Assembly (NCBI GenBank): GCA_965153455.1 | Contig: OZ234498.1 | Location: forward strand, 20,088,001 to 20,152,000 | Source: Sphagnum compactum | Lineage: Eukaryota; Bryophyta; Sphagnopsida; Sphagnales | Direction of reading: 5' to 3' | DNA length: 64,000 bases | Part shown: positions 44,453 through 55,800 of the stretch, in pieces | How positions within the stretch are numbered: the first letter of the stretch is position 1 | How the letters are laid out: each line of letters begins with the position of its first letter | Program-made: the position numbers and the translations under genes | The notes under the pieces: generated by a model | The model's input: only the letters and a program-made list of their open reading frames with translations | Databases searched by the model: none | Told to the model about the DNA's origin: nothing

Positions 44453-47400
44453 TCTGGCTGCTTGATTGTGGAGATGAACAGGGATTGGGTCTGTACTCTA
44501 CCCTCATCAAGAAAACAGAGAGGGATATAAGGAGACGGTGCAGAAAGTTAATGACTTGTGTGGTAAGTTTGTCCTTCCATAGCTTCCCCTACCACTTTGG
44601 TGCAGGTGTAAACATTGCATTTCTTTCACATTTACACTCAGTCATTTTGGTTTTTCGTTCTCAAATCGGCAGGCTGAAGAAACTAGTTTAAACTAACAGA
44701 TGTAGGGTTGCTGGATATTGGATATTTGGTTGTCTGGTGTCTATGGTCTGGGGATGGTCAGGGATGAAGGAATCAGACACAGGCTTAGCGGTGCCCAGTG
44801 AATGGGATCTTGTTTCTGACAAACAAATGATGCAAGAAGAGCAGCCTTTGCAGGTAGGGTTCTCATAGGATCACCTGCTCCTCTTGTACCCTGTCTATTT
44901 AGGGTTGGAGTCACCCATTATGATACCTTCCTTGTGCAATCCTCTTGCGGTAGTCCCCCACACAATGACTTTTGGCTTCTTTTTTCTTATCTGTTCACCT
45001 ATACTATGCTGCAGGTTGCCAGGTGTACCGGTATTATAAATGATTCAAAATATGTGATCAATGTCAAGCAAATTGCAAGGGTAATTATCTGGTGGACTCA
45101 CATAACAGTCTTTCATGAATACATGCCAATAAGTAGTAAACAATTTCTTGTGTGCAAGTGATGGTCAGTGGGGATAGTTGTCCATGAATTTTACTCTCTT
45201 TTTTGGTCTTGCACTTTGTGGTGGGACTGGGGGATAAGGTCTCCACAATGGATATTGAAGAGGGCATGCATGTTGGGTATATACTGAATATTTCTCTTGG
45301 TTTGTGAAATCTGCAGGCAGATGATCATCTTCGCTTGTTTGTTGATTCTTGCTGATATCAGTAGTGAGCTACCGTTCAGCCAAATGATTTGTGTTTGGTA
45401 GGGTGGATTGCAACAAGTATCAGATCCAAATTCCATTGCCACCTAAGATTGACTCCAGTGTAACAATGATGACAGTAGAAGAGAAGCCTGATGTCACCCA
45501 TAATGACATTTGGGGGGGGGGGGGTGTTTCAAAGAACAGATTGAAAAGATGCGAGGGGTGGGACTTACTTGGCACATGTGACCATTTCTTGACGCATGTA
45601 ATCCTATTCCTTTTTGTTAGCTGATTATTTGTCATCTTTCATATCATCTTTAGTATGGTATGACACTTCTACTTCACAGACCTGCATGTCAGGCCTTCTC
45701 AACATTTGCACAGGGGAACATGTGGCACAACTGATTGGGAATAGGGGGTGGTAGCTCCTTATGAATGGTTATTTGGTCTTAGTTGCAAATAGGGCAAGCT
45801 GTGGATGCTGGAGAGTTTTCAAATTGGATGTCCTGTTATGCTCTTGGAACAGAAATTGAAGAACTTGGAGAAGCCTCATGTCAGGCAGGCTGATGGCGTC
45901 AAGCTTCCTGATGTGTAGTATTCAAAGATTCTTGTAGTTATAGGAGCTGATCAAATTTCATGTTTTGTGGATGAGGCTTATTGAGAGATGTAACCTGCAT
46001 GTTTATAGGTGGTGGAACTGCCAATGTTACACCCAGAGAAGTTTGTGAAACTGGGGATAGACTGACCAAAGGGAATCCTTTGCTATGGCCCTCCTGAAAC
46101 AGGGAAGACCCTATTAGCATGTGCTGTTGTCAATCAAACAAATGCTTGCTTTATTCGTGTCATTGGCAGTGAGGTTGTCCAGAAGTATGTTGGAGAAGGG
46201 GCTCGTATGGTTCATGAGCTGTTCCAGGTAATGTGATGCTGCTCTCAGGCTGAACCTCAGGAGGCTGAGCAGACCCATTGTGCAGTACATTCAAATTTCA
46301 AGTTCATGCTGGCAACCTGTCCTGTTGCTCCATGTTTGGCACCACAGGAGATTCCTGTGTCAATTTACTGTCTTACAAGTCAGTGAATTTTTTAATCTTG
46401 TGCAGTATTGTCTTGCAGTCTATTTACAATTTGTCCTTGGGTCCAGATGGCTTGATCTAAGAAGGCCTGCATTGTATTCCTTGATGAAGTTGATGCAATT
46501 GGAGGTGCTCGATTTGATGATGAATCAGGGGGTGGTAATGAAGTTCATCGTACTATGCTTGAAATTGTAAATCAACTTGATGGGTTTGATGCTCATGGCA
46601 ACATCAAAGTATTGATGGCCACCAACAGGTACTGGTTCAGACATTAACAGAGTTAGGCCATGTGCCTAAAATTGGGCACAACTCATGTCTTATCTTTACA
46701 GTCCACTGGCAAATGGGAAGCACAATTAATCATCTCCAATGCTGCAATGGTCATGCAATTTCAGAGTTAGCAGACAAGTATGTTTTTCAACTTTGATCTT
46801 GTTGGTAGTTTCATATGTTTTTGGCTGCTTTTGTTGGTATCTAATTACTGTGTTATATGTGCAAGCTGGATATGCTAGACCCAGCACTTCTTCAACCAGG
46901 ACAGCTGGACTGGAAGGTTGAGTTTCGGCTGCCCGACCTTGAAAGTTGGACCCAAATCTTCGAGATCCATGCACAGACCATGAACTGTGAGTGAGGCATT
47001 TGCTTTGAGCTTCTCTCTCATTTATGTCCCAATTCCATAGGTTTGGGTCCCTTTGTTTTGGCCTCCTCCAAGCTGTGTGGAAATATGAATTGAATGAAAT
47101 TTGACGACAAGATGGTGATCCCATCTTGATTTCATCTTGCTTGCTGCTGCTGAGGACCTTTTCTTCAGTTTGCCATTGAACTTATCAGAAATTGAGATTA
47201 TAATCATGACCATACCACTGTGACTGAATCTCTTGCAGAGACATGTATGTTTTTTAGTGCCTTGGTGAGATGGATTCCTGAATTTTAAAATGACTTCAAT
47301 GCCCTAGAACCTTTAAAGCCTGCTGACAAATATGACCCAGTTGCACTTCTACACTAGAGCTATTGCCTCTTGCTAGATATTGCTAATTCCTGGTGCTACT

Positions 47401-47911
47401 GCACTGCAGTTCAGTTGCCAATGAAGGGAACCTGCAGACCCTTTTGAATCACTGATCAACCAGTGACCTGTTTCTACTTGTGTAAACTAAAATGGTTAAA
47501 TCTAACTTAACAGAGTAGGGATTTGACTGCAGAGCCTTTGTGCCAAATTACATTCCCCTCTAATCTTGAACTTATAAGTCATATTCTCCACTTTCATGGA
47601 TTTCCAGAGCATGGCATCACGCTCCCACCCTCATTGTGAGGCACAACTACAGCCCTGTGCATTTCTTAGATCCTTGTGTAAAGACAGTAAACACATACTA
47701 ATAGTAACTTTGTAACTTCCACCACCCTCAAGAAATGGATGTTGAATGCACTGGTGCTGATATTTGCAGTGTATGCATGGAGGCTAGCATGTATGCAATT
47801 TGAGCCCATCAGAAAACTGTCACTGAGAGGGACTTCTTGGAGGTAGTGGACAAGGTGATCAAAGGCTACCAGGATTTCAGTGCTACTCCAAAGTACATGG
47901 TGTACAGTTAG
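44453..47911 (+). pseudogene. RPT1: 26S proteasome ATPase RPT1, decayed copy with introns
   Basis: RPT1 is one of six AAA ATPases in the base of the 19S regulatory particle, unfolding substrates for the proteasome. Visible exons include about 44484-44562, 44761-44853 ([15 protein letters not shown]), 45015-45080, 45215-45276 (FVVGLGDKVSTMDIEEG), from 45403 ([20 protein letters not shown]), 46009-46227, 46447-46628, about 46866-46989 and about 47735-47911, ending in [10 protein letters not shown] and stop. Walker A is GPPETGKT (Gly to Glu); Walker B is [10 protein letters not shown]. In-frame stops occur at GID-stop-PKG (about 46062), MA-stop-SKK (46453) and YAI-stop-AHQ (about 47800). A frameshift lies in the G-run near 45510. 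The exons for roughly 50 residues between MNC and TGADI are not seen. Many conserved arginines are now Gln, Trp, Cys, His or stop. Introns are present, so it came from genomic DNA, not mRNA. It lies between outer ends of family F. Confidence 0.9.
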
Positions 47912-49734
47912 GTAACAATTATTGTGCAGCAAACCCTTGCTTTCCTGCATGCTCCACAATGGAAAAGGTCAACCAGACTTTAGGATGAAAATGATGTACT
48001 GTGAAGAGCTTCCAAAACAACCATTTGCAGTGGGTGGGAAGTAGATAGTCCACAGCATCACTGAATTGTTTCTCCTGTGATTTGCAATAGAGCTCCTCTT
48101 GGAACTGTCTGAGTTGTTTCATTGCAGTAACTGCATAGTGGACCGAGTTAATGGAAGAGTGCATTTCACTTCTTCTGTGCTGCTAGTTCTGGCAATGATG
48201 TATGTTGCCAAACTGGACCGTGATGACTTGACCCCTTGGGAATGGATGCAAAACCCACAGGAGACCCATTGAGTTGTGTCTGAAACAGTTATCAATTAAA
48301 GAGATATTGTAGTTTGCCACTCTTTCTAAACAGGCTCAAATTCCAAATTACCATAGCTTCCACATTGGGTCAGATTCCACATTGAGAAAACAAGAAGTTC
48401 ATTTCTGTTTAACATAGTTCATTTTTTAGCATTGGAGTTGTTATGCTTTTTTTGATCTAGAACAGTCTAATATAATATTGTCATATGAGTTGTTAAAATG
48501 TTCCATATTGTATACCTTGCCATAATTATGGCAATTTTCATCTCTTCTGTGTCATATTTTTGCATAAACTCTTTGCAGTATTCAAAAGATAATTTAGTGA
48601 TGAAAATTGACCTTCACTCAAGGTAGTGAAAAGGTAGGTGATCCAGTTTTGTATTTTGACTCATCTGGTGAGAGTAACAAACATGGAGCCATGTTGTGTT
48701 AGGTTTCTGAAGCAAAATTGTGATATGCAGCATGTGGTTACTGGGATTTTGGTGCTAACAATGTGGAAACTGGTTGGCATCTGAACTGCTTGGGTGAGCT
48801 ATTTGAAGAATGCTTTGTGTAATGGGTTTCAAACCATGACCCTACCCTGCTCCTGCTTGTCTGATGTGAAGAGATGGAACTGCAGGTTCTAAACTCCTGG
48901 CAAAATACCATCGTTTGTACCTTTCGGTTACCGCACAGGCACAAGAGAGACCTCCTCCCGTGACGGTTGCAACGGTAGTACCTGAGAAGGCCATTCTTAT
49001 ATAGCGTACATTACCTACCTCAGGAAGGATTTCTCTGGACAGCAGGTACCGAGTACCAGGACCATGAAAACTGAAATCTGGTGGTACACACCCCACAATC
49101 ATCAAAATGACAGGAGCCTGAAAATGGCAATGATTTTCAATCATGTTTTGGAGATACTATTTCCTTCTCCACGCAATGCTGTGCTACAACATGTAAGTGA
49201 TCAATGGGTGGGAAAAGATTCAATGTTGGAGCTGCCAGGAGTCACAGGAGCACTCAGAACACTTACAAAAAAATTGAGGCACATAACTCGTCAATAGACA
49301 TGTAGTACGACCACGCAATCTCACACACACACACACATTTAATAGACCCACCCAACAGAGACATGCAAAGTGATTAAATGCCAAGTAACATAACAGAACG
49401 AAAGCAGATTCGGCACTGCATTTGGCAGTAAATCTGTGTAGTTCTCAGCTTGCTGCTGCCTCTGCTTTCTGGTACTACGATTTTTGAATTTCTACTCATT
49501 TCCTTTCCTTCCTTTTTCCAGCATCCAAATTTGAAATTGCCTGTCTCTTCTGAATTCATATCCCTTTTTTTTTCCTTACACTTTTTCCTTTTTCTATACT
49601 TTATCAGAATTGACTTATTCCTTCTTATAACTTTTCTTTAATAAAAAGATCGATTGCAGAGACCAATGATTTTTCCTGCATGCACCTGTGTATGTAAGTT
49701 ACATTGCATAGTGTGATTCCTATTCATTAGTCCA
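47912..49734. other. Intergenic, no recognised gene
   Basis: Weak ORFs (48842-49144 minus, 49064-49297) carry no motif I know. A CA microsatellite lies at 49322-49337. Confidence 0.4.
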
Positions 49735-50100
49735 TGGGTGTGCTCACAACTTTTTTTTTTGTTTCTTTTTTTGGTGGGTTTAAAGGAGCCATATTGATTG
49801 ACGTATCATCAATTTTTTTGGGAACATTGGGTATTCCCCCAATAGAATCACCTCTTTGGACCCCAGTCACAAAATAGAGACAAACGCACTTCCCTATGGG
49901 CAAGCCCACCTTTTCAGTTGAACTTTGGGCATCCCATATGGGATTAATCTGAGGTGCTATTGTGAATGTATTGGGAACAGCTGGGGAGCCCTTTGAGAAC
50001 CTGTTGGAACATGATTGGAACACATTAGAACCAAAAAAAGAAACAAAAAAAATCCCCACATTCTGTCCCCCAAAAAGAAAAAAACTGGACCTCTCATGAG
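49735..50100. mobile_element. Family F right-half fragment
   Basis: Read in reverse it matches 41980-42340: GGAGCCATATTGATTGA, GGGAACATTGGGTATTCCCC, CCCATATGGGATTAATCTG, ATTGGGAACAGCTGGGGA. Its outer end (about 50105-50140) is eroded. Confidence 0.55.
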
Positions 50101-50159
50101 TGCATGCTGAGCCTTCTTATTGGCAAGGGCACAAAACTTTGGGACATAGTGGGGGCATT

Positions 50160-50600
50160 TTAGGCCATATATTGTTGGGGTTGATAGGGTAGGGAAATAG
50201 TATCAGGTTTGGCCCATCACCAATATTTTTAGAACATGGGGCATTCCCCAACATAGTAGCCTAAATATGGTTCCCTCCCCAAAAAATAGAAGCATGCTTT
50301 ATCATGCTTTCCTTTCGGTCCTCCTAACCCCCCTCGCACTTCAACCCCTTTACAAGCTATATACATGGAAGATGATCCATGGCCAACAATATGGGATAAC
50401 CAATGAAGTGCTATGGGGTATGTCTTAGGGAACACAATGGGAACATTGAGAGCATAATTTTTTATTAAAAAAAATCCCCCTCCCCCTCCCCCTCCCCAAA
50501 ACACAAAAAAGAAAAAAAAAACTGAGCCTCCTGAGCCTTCTCATTGGCTGCATGAAATTTCTATTTCCAAAATGGTTTGTCACCATTTTCAACCTGGACT
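50160..50600. mobile_element. Family F right half with outer end
   Basis: This has the reverse order of blocks to 41907-42345 and ends in GGCTGCATGAAATTTCTATT, then TCCAAAATGGTTTGTCACCA (to about 50600). It is the opposite-facing end closest in sequence and extent to 41907. Confidence 0.6.
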
Positions 50601-51165
50601 ACCTATTGTTCTCTTGAAAGAGGGGAACTCGGATCAAGGGATTAAAAGCATCAGTGAGTGGGAGGCTAGGAGGTCTGTTGTCACTCCTCATTGCAATGGG
50701 ATCCCATATACCATCATGATCCTAACTCCTAACCTAAAGCATCAAGATCCTCCCTACCATTATACAATTGCAAAAAGATGTAGGTATCAAACATTGTAAA
50801 GCACTTAGAAGAAAATTTGTAATGTATGTGGAGGGCATGTTATATCAATGAATTTCCCTCCTAGAAATTGGGAGGGATATTATGCCTACTCTCACCCTTC
50901 TGGGAGGGATATTATGCCTACTTATAGGTGTAAAACCCTTTCACTATTGAGGAGTAGGTATAAGAACCCTCCCATTCACTCGCCTTGTGATCTATGTAGG
51001 TTTGGTTTACGATAATTTTTGCCTCATGCTTTAGGATAGGTGAAGCCCATGGGCGGGGGACATTCCCCAAATACAAGGGCTGGATTCAGCTATCACCTCG
51101 TCCTAGGCCCCTTATTTTGAGAATGCCTTCACCCTAGGGCTTTACCCTACACTAAAAACTCTTTT
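50601..51165. other. Retroelement-like spacer
   Basis: The word GGGAGGGATATTATGCCTA is repeated (about 50869 and 50900). The stretch includes pyrimidine-rich and TTAGGATAGGTGAAGCC text like LTR or leader sequence. No intact frame. Confidence 0.3.
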
Positions 51166-51240
51166 AGGAAACACACGGAGAGATCTACCATAAATGTGGC
51201 CAACTTGGACATTATAAGAAGGCTTGTCCCTCCACGATGA
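51165..51240 (+). pseudogene. Gag-type CCHC zinc-knuckle remnant
   Basis: The frame reads EIYHKCGQLGHYKKACPS. This is the C-x2-C-x4-H-x4-C knuckle of plant retrotransposon gag proteins, with the first Cys replaced by Tyr (TAC for TGC), so zinc binding would be lost. Upstream and downstream frames are closed. It is the only gag trace recognised in the window. Confidence 0.55.
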
Positions 51241-51914
51241 CTATCCTCATGCAAAAGCTACTCATATACTTCGAAAGCCATGGTTGTAAGGTCTTTGAGA
51301 CATGGTCACTCCAAAAGCATCTTCAACCTAGAAACATTCCTGAGAAACATTCCTCACAAGCAAAAGGAATTTGGGATTGCGAAAATCAAAAAATTTCTAC
51401 TAATCAAGCAACTTGTGGACTCACATGGGAAGCCATGGAAAAACAAGCCACCTAACTTGACATAACAAGGCAAGTGCCAACCCTATAATGTTCTAATACT
51501 CCATGAATTCAACTAAATTCCAATGGCAATGGTACATTGGAGGTGCTTCAGTTGGAGCATCTTTAAAAGACACATATTTTCCTTCAAGTGTTAAACATAA
51601 CACCGTTTTGCATTCCTTAAAAATTATTATGTTGAACAAACCTAAATTATTGTGTCTTTTGTATCTTTAAAATATGTGAAGGATTTATATTCAACATAAG
51701 CATAGATGTATGTAAGAAAGTTCATTTGTTCTATGGATCAACTTGATTGGATTTTTGAATAGATAATTGAAAATCTATTTGATTGATTTCATTTAATTTT
51801 CATTTATTTCAAATTTCCATCAAGCATATGACACCGAGGGGTGAAAATCAAAACACTTATGTAAAATTGTGTCATTTTTAGTGCCCAAATATAAATTTCA
51901 TCATTGAATTTATA
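51241..51914. other. Decayed retroelement and AT-rich spacer
   Basis: The two overlapping ORFs at 51237-51465 follow the zinc knuckle but do not resemble protease or RT. The rest is AT-rich. Confidence 0.35.
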
Positions 51915-52890
51915 GCCTAAAGGTATGATCCGGCCATTATGAGCATAATGCCGTGGGCTGTGGGCTGTTTGACCAGGAAAAATACATTGCGGTGCCGAGC
52001 TTTTTTTGCATAGTGCCAGGCTGTATTTGTTGACCTATACATATGATCTAGCCGATACGCCCGCAGGGACGGGGGCTGGGGGCTGTTTGACCACCAAAAA
52101 GGGTGCGTAAGGAAGGGTTGTTTTCGTGTAGTGGGGGGGCTGTTTTTGTTGACTTTTTTCACTTTTTGTTACTTTTTGTTACTTTTTTTATTGCTCGTAG
52201 CTTTTATAAGTTACTTTTTATTGCTGAAACAGGGGTAAAGTTTGTTACTTTTTTACTGTTTGTAACTTTCATAAATTACTTTTTACTGTTGAGAAGGGCC
52301 AGGGTTTATAGGGTTTTCATTGTGCGAGGGGGGGAACTTAAAAGTGTGCAGGTTGATTTTTTTCCTTTTATTTTTTTTACTGTCGAGGGGGAGGGGGGTG
52401 GAGGTTAACGTTTTTTTTCCCCTAGATATATGAAAATGTGGAAGGAGGAGGGGGGGGGGAAGGGGTACATTTAGGGTTTCTAGAAATGTTTTTTTCATTG
52501 TGGAGTGGCTAGGGAGGGGTTCACCAGGGGTTTTTTTTTTTACAAATTCATCATGGGACGGGGGAAAAGGTGCAGGTTGATTTTTTTAATTTTTTTTGTA
52601 CTGTTGAGGGGGAGGGGGGGGTGGAGGTTAATGTTTTTTTTTGCCTTCATTTGACATGTGGAAGGAGGAAGGGAAAGGGATGATTTTTTTATTTTTTTTT
52701 TTTAAATTTTGTTTTTTCATTGTGGAGTGGCTAGGGACAGGGGGTCAAGGGTTTTTTTTTAATATGTTGAGGGGGTTTTTTTTTTTTTTTTCTATGTTGA
52801 AAAGGGATGAGAGGGGTTTTTTTTTTTTTACAAGTTCATAGGGGTTAGGGTTGGTTTAATTAATTAAATCTGAGCTGAAATAAAATAAAC
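51915..52890 (+). repeat. Family E element with two nested heads
   Basis: The first head is at about 51921 (GGTATGATCCGG plus the dyad 51932-51952). A second head, CCTATACATATGATCTAGCC, is at about 52034. The body then follows the E pattern: TTTGTTACTTTTTGTTACTT, GAGAAGGGCCAGGGTTTATA, GAGGGGGAGGGGGG, and finally TTAATTAATTAAATCTGAGC. It matches 61262-62130 closely. It lacks the distal 34-bp array. Confidence 0.8.
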
Positions 52891-55800
52891 TTAATTAAAC
52901 TAACATAAACTTTGATATCCACGGCGTGGCAATGTACAATGCTTCAAAGCTTCTGGCCCAATATTTGATCCTTAAGAGAAATGTGTGGCTGACTCCTGGA
53001 AAGCAAGATTAAGGGTTATAAGTGTCGCGATACCATGCCATACGCAGCAGCAATCTCTCATGACTTTCACAAGTGAAGGGACCCCACATTATACCAGAGT
53101 TGCACACCTACTTCATGAGCAACAACTTCCTGTACGCAATTCCAATCATAGAGGAAGTGCAAATGTTCGACTATATACAAAAGAACGACGTGAGAAAAAA
53201 TTCTATTGCCACGCAAGGGCCTGGGGTTATTCCGGAATCGGAACTTCTGAAAGGAGACTTTCTTTCAGCAGTGCAGCGGTCAAATCCGGATCGAGATCCT
53301 ACGTAGTACTGTACCAGGAACTATCTATCGACACTGGACATACAATCTTTCAACAACAGAGTCTACTACAGCGAAGGAATTGTCTTCAGAGTTCCTAATT
53401 TGTGTGCAGCAGCTTCGAGTATAAACAAACAACCACCTGCAAATTTGGTTCAAGGTGAAGAAGAAAAAGCACAAGCCAGTTTTGCTAAGTTTCCACACAA
53501 GAAAATATGCGAAGTCCTGGAAAGCATTCTTTGATCTAATTTCGTTTTTTTGTTTGTTGTCCTAGAAGCTTAATGTTGAACACCGAATTCCTACCATTAT
53601 AAACACAGCTCTGCTCAATGTAATTTCCAACAGCTTGGATTCATGATTTGGGTTCACCACAAGGCCATGATTCCCTTCCAGAAGCACTCTGCAATCAATT
53701 GTTGTGTGCATTCTCTGAATTGAAGATCCAAAAACCTGACTAATCAAAACTTCACACAAGTATAAAGTGGGGCTGTTGCAAATTCAAGACAGAGGCAACA
53801 GAGACAACCTTGCAGAACTTTAACCACAAAAGCATTGCTCAGATACTGGGTATTGTGGGCTACCAAGCCTTTAGCACCATAGTACAAGATGCGAGGCAAC
53901 TTGAGAAGGGATGTTGCCCAGGTTTCCACCAAAGCATCCACTGTCTTCTCCCCACAAAACCTGTAAGACCTGCACATTGAATGACTTCTGCTGCATTATC
54001 AAGATATAAAACTCATGAGCATCTTGGTTTTGAAATCTCACCGCTATTTCAAATGTTCTTTGCAAAACTTTGGTGCCTACCACACAGCTACATGCACAAA
54101 CAAATCCTATAAGCATCCAATTATGTTCATTATTTTTGTGATCTCATGTTAACAATCATAAACAGTTCTACACCTCGATGATTGTGATTCAAAATCATTC
54201 ACTCCTCAAACTACACATAACCTACAGTCAAATTTTGCTAGCAAAGTTTTTCTCTAGTTCATAGACAAATACCACATTAAAACTTCTTACATTTCCAACA
54301 CTTATTACACCACATTCCACACTGTCCAGGTGTTCAATGTGTTGAAATTTCAACCTGCCATAACTCCCTACAAACTCCAGCAACTCCTGACAGTGGGTGG
54401 GCGTAGATAAAGTATAGGTTATATCTTCTGCCCAACATTTTGGGTAAACTGCATTATAGAACATGTGCATCCTCTGAGTTTCTGTTAAGTTTCTGGAAGC
54501 AACAGGAGGACTGCATCACAATGTTGGCTAGCACTCAAGAGACATCAGTAATGAAAATCATGTGCAGTGATCACCCAAGCTGCGAACAAGCTTGTGATGA
54601 GGGTAAGCTTCATTTCTGTACAGGCAAGCAGCTGCATGTAAGACCTAAGGTATACATTAACGCGACTGTTACCACATCCATTGGAACTCTGTTACCACAT
54701 CTGTTGGAACATTTTCTAGTTGCACAGGAAATCGATCAAGTTGGTTGATTTGTTATAGCCCTAACGCAATGCAGTTTTAGTAGTTGCACCGGAAAGCATA
54801 CCACATCATACAAGCTTGCTTGGATCAGAAGGTTCCACTGTTTCTCCTGCGCTCAGTGGTGAATAGTGAAAACAATACTAGTTCTGGTAGAGCTTGCTTT
54901 TGTGAGCAACTGAAGCTTTTGTTTCAACCTATTTTGGAGACGAGACAAGAAGATGGTAGTTGATATGGCCTGAACTATTGACACTAGTTCAAGTTCTGAA
55001 GAAGATGTGCACAATGTAATCAGTAAACGAGCAAACAAGCAAGCATCCGGCTAATCGGAAACCCGCATTTCCTCTAGACTGCCGATTCGCTCCTGTAAAG
55101 CACCGTGAAATAGCACAATAGCTCTGTTTTAGCAGGTCGCAGAGTTTCCTTAAGCATCTCTACGGTGAAGGATCTGGTCAGAACGTTGCAGCAGAAGTCC
55201 GACAAGCACTTGCTTATTCGGATAAGGTCCTGTTTCGGACGAGAAAAGAAAATCTCCCTTAAAGCTACAACAACACAGGAGGATTGCGAGTTTCAAGAAG
55301 AGGAAAAAAAAAAACACTCTGCAATCAGCTCCTTGGAGGCAGGAATCTGATGGATCGCAAGCACGCAATCCATTACGAGCGACTCTTTTACAGAAAGGAA
55401 AAATCGTGATACCAGGACAGGGTTAGCAGCATACATACCGCTAGAAGGTCGTTCATTGTGCCGCTCTCGTTCGTCGTCACTTACAACGGCATGCCCTGCC
55501 TGATTTGCAGTCGGCTCCAGAATAGTCTTAGAGCTTCAGCTGCAACAGCTTGAGAGCTCTGTTTCTTGAATGAAAATCCTACGTTCTCGCATTCATTCCC
55601 CCCTCTCTCTCACACAGATTCCGGATATAACTACTTCCGCCTACATATCAGACAGAGAGAGCTCCAGCTTTAACCCATGTAGCTCCGCCTTCCATTCGTT
55701 GCTGTTGCAGCCCTAAGAAACTTGCACGAAGATGTCAACCACAACGAAAGGAGGCATAAGTAATACACCTTCCCCATAAGTTGACTTATCTGCCATATCC

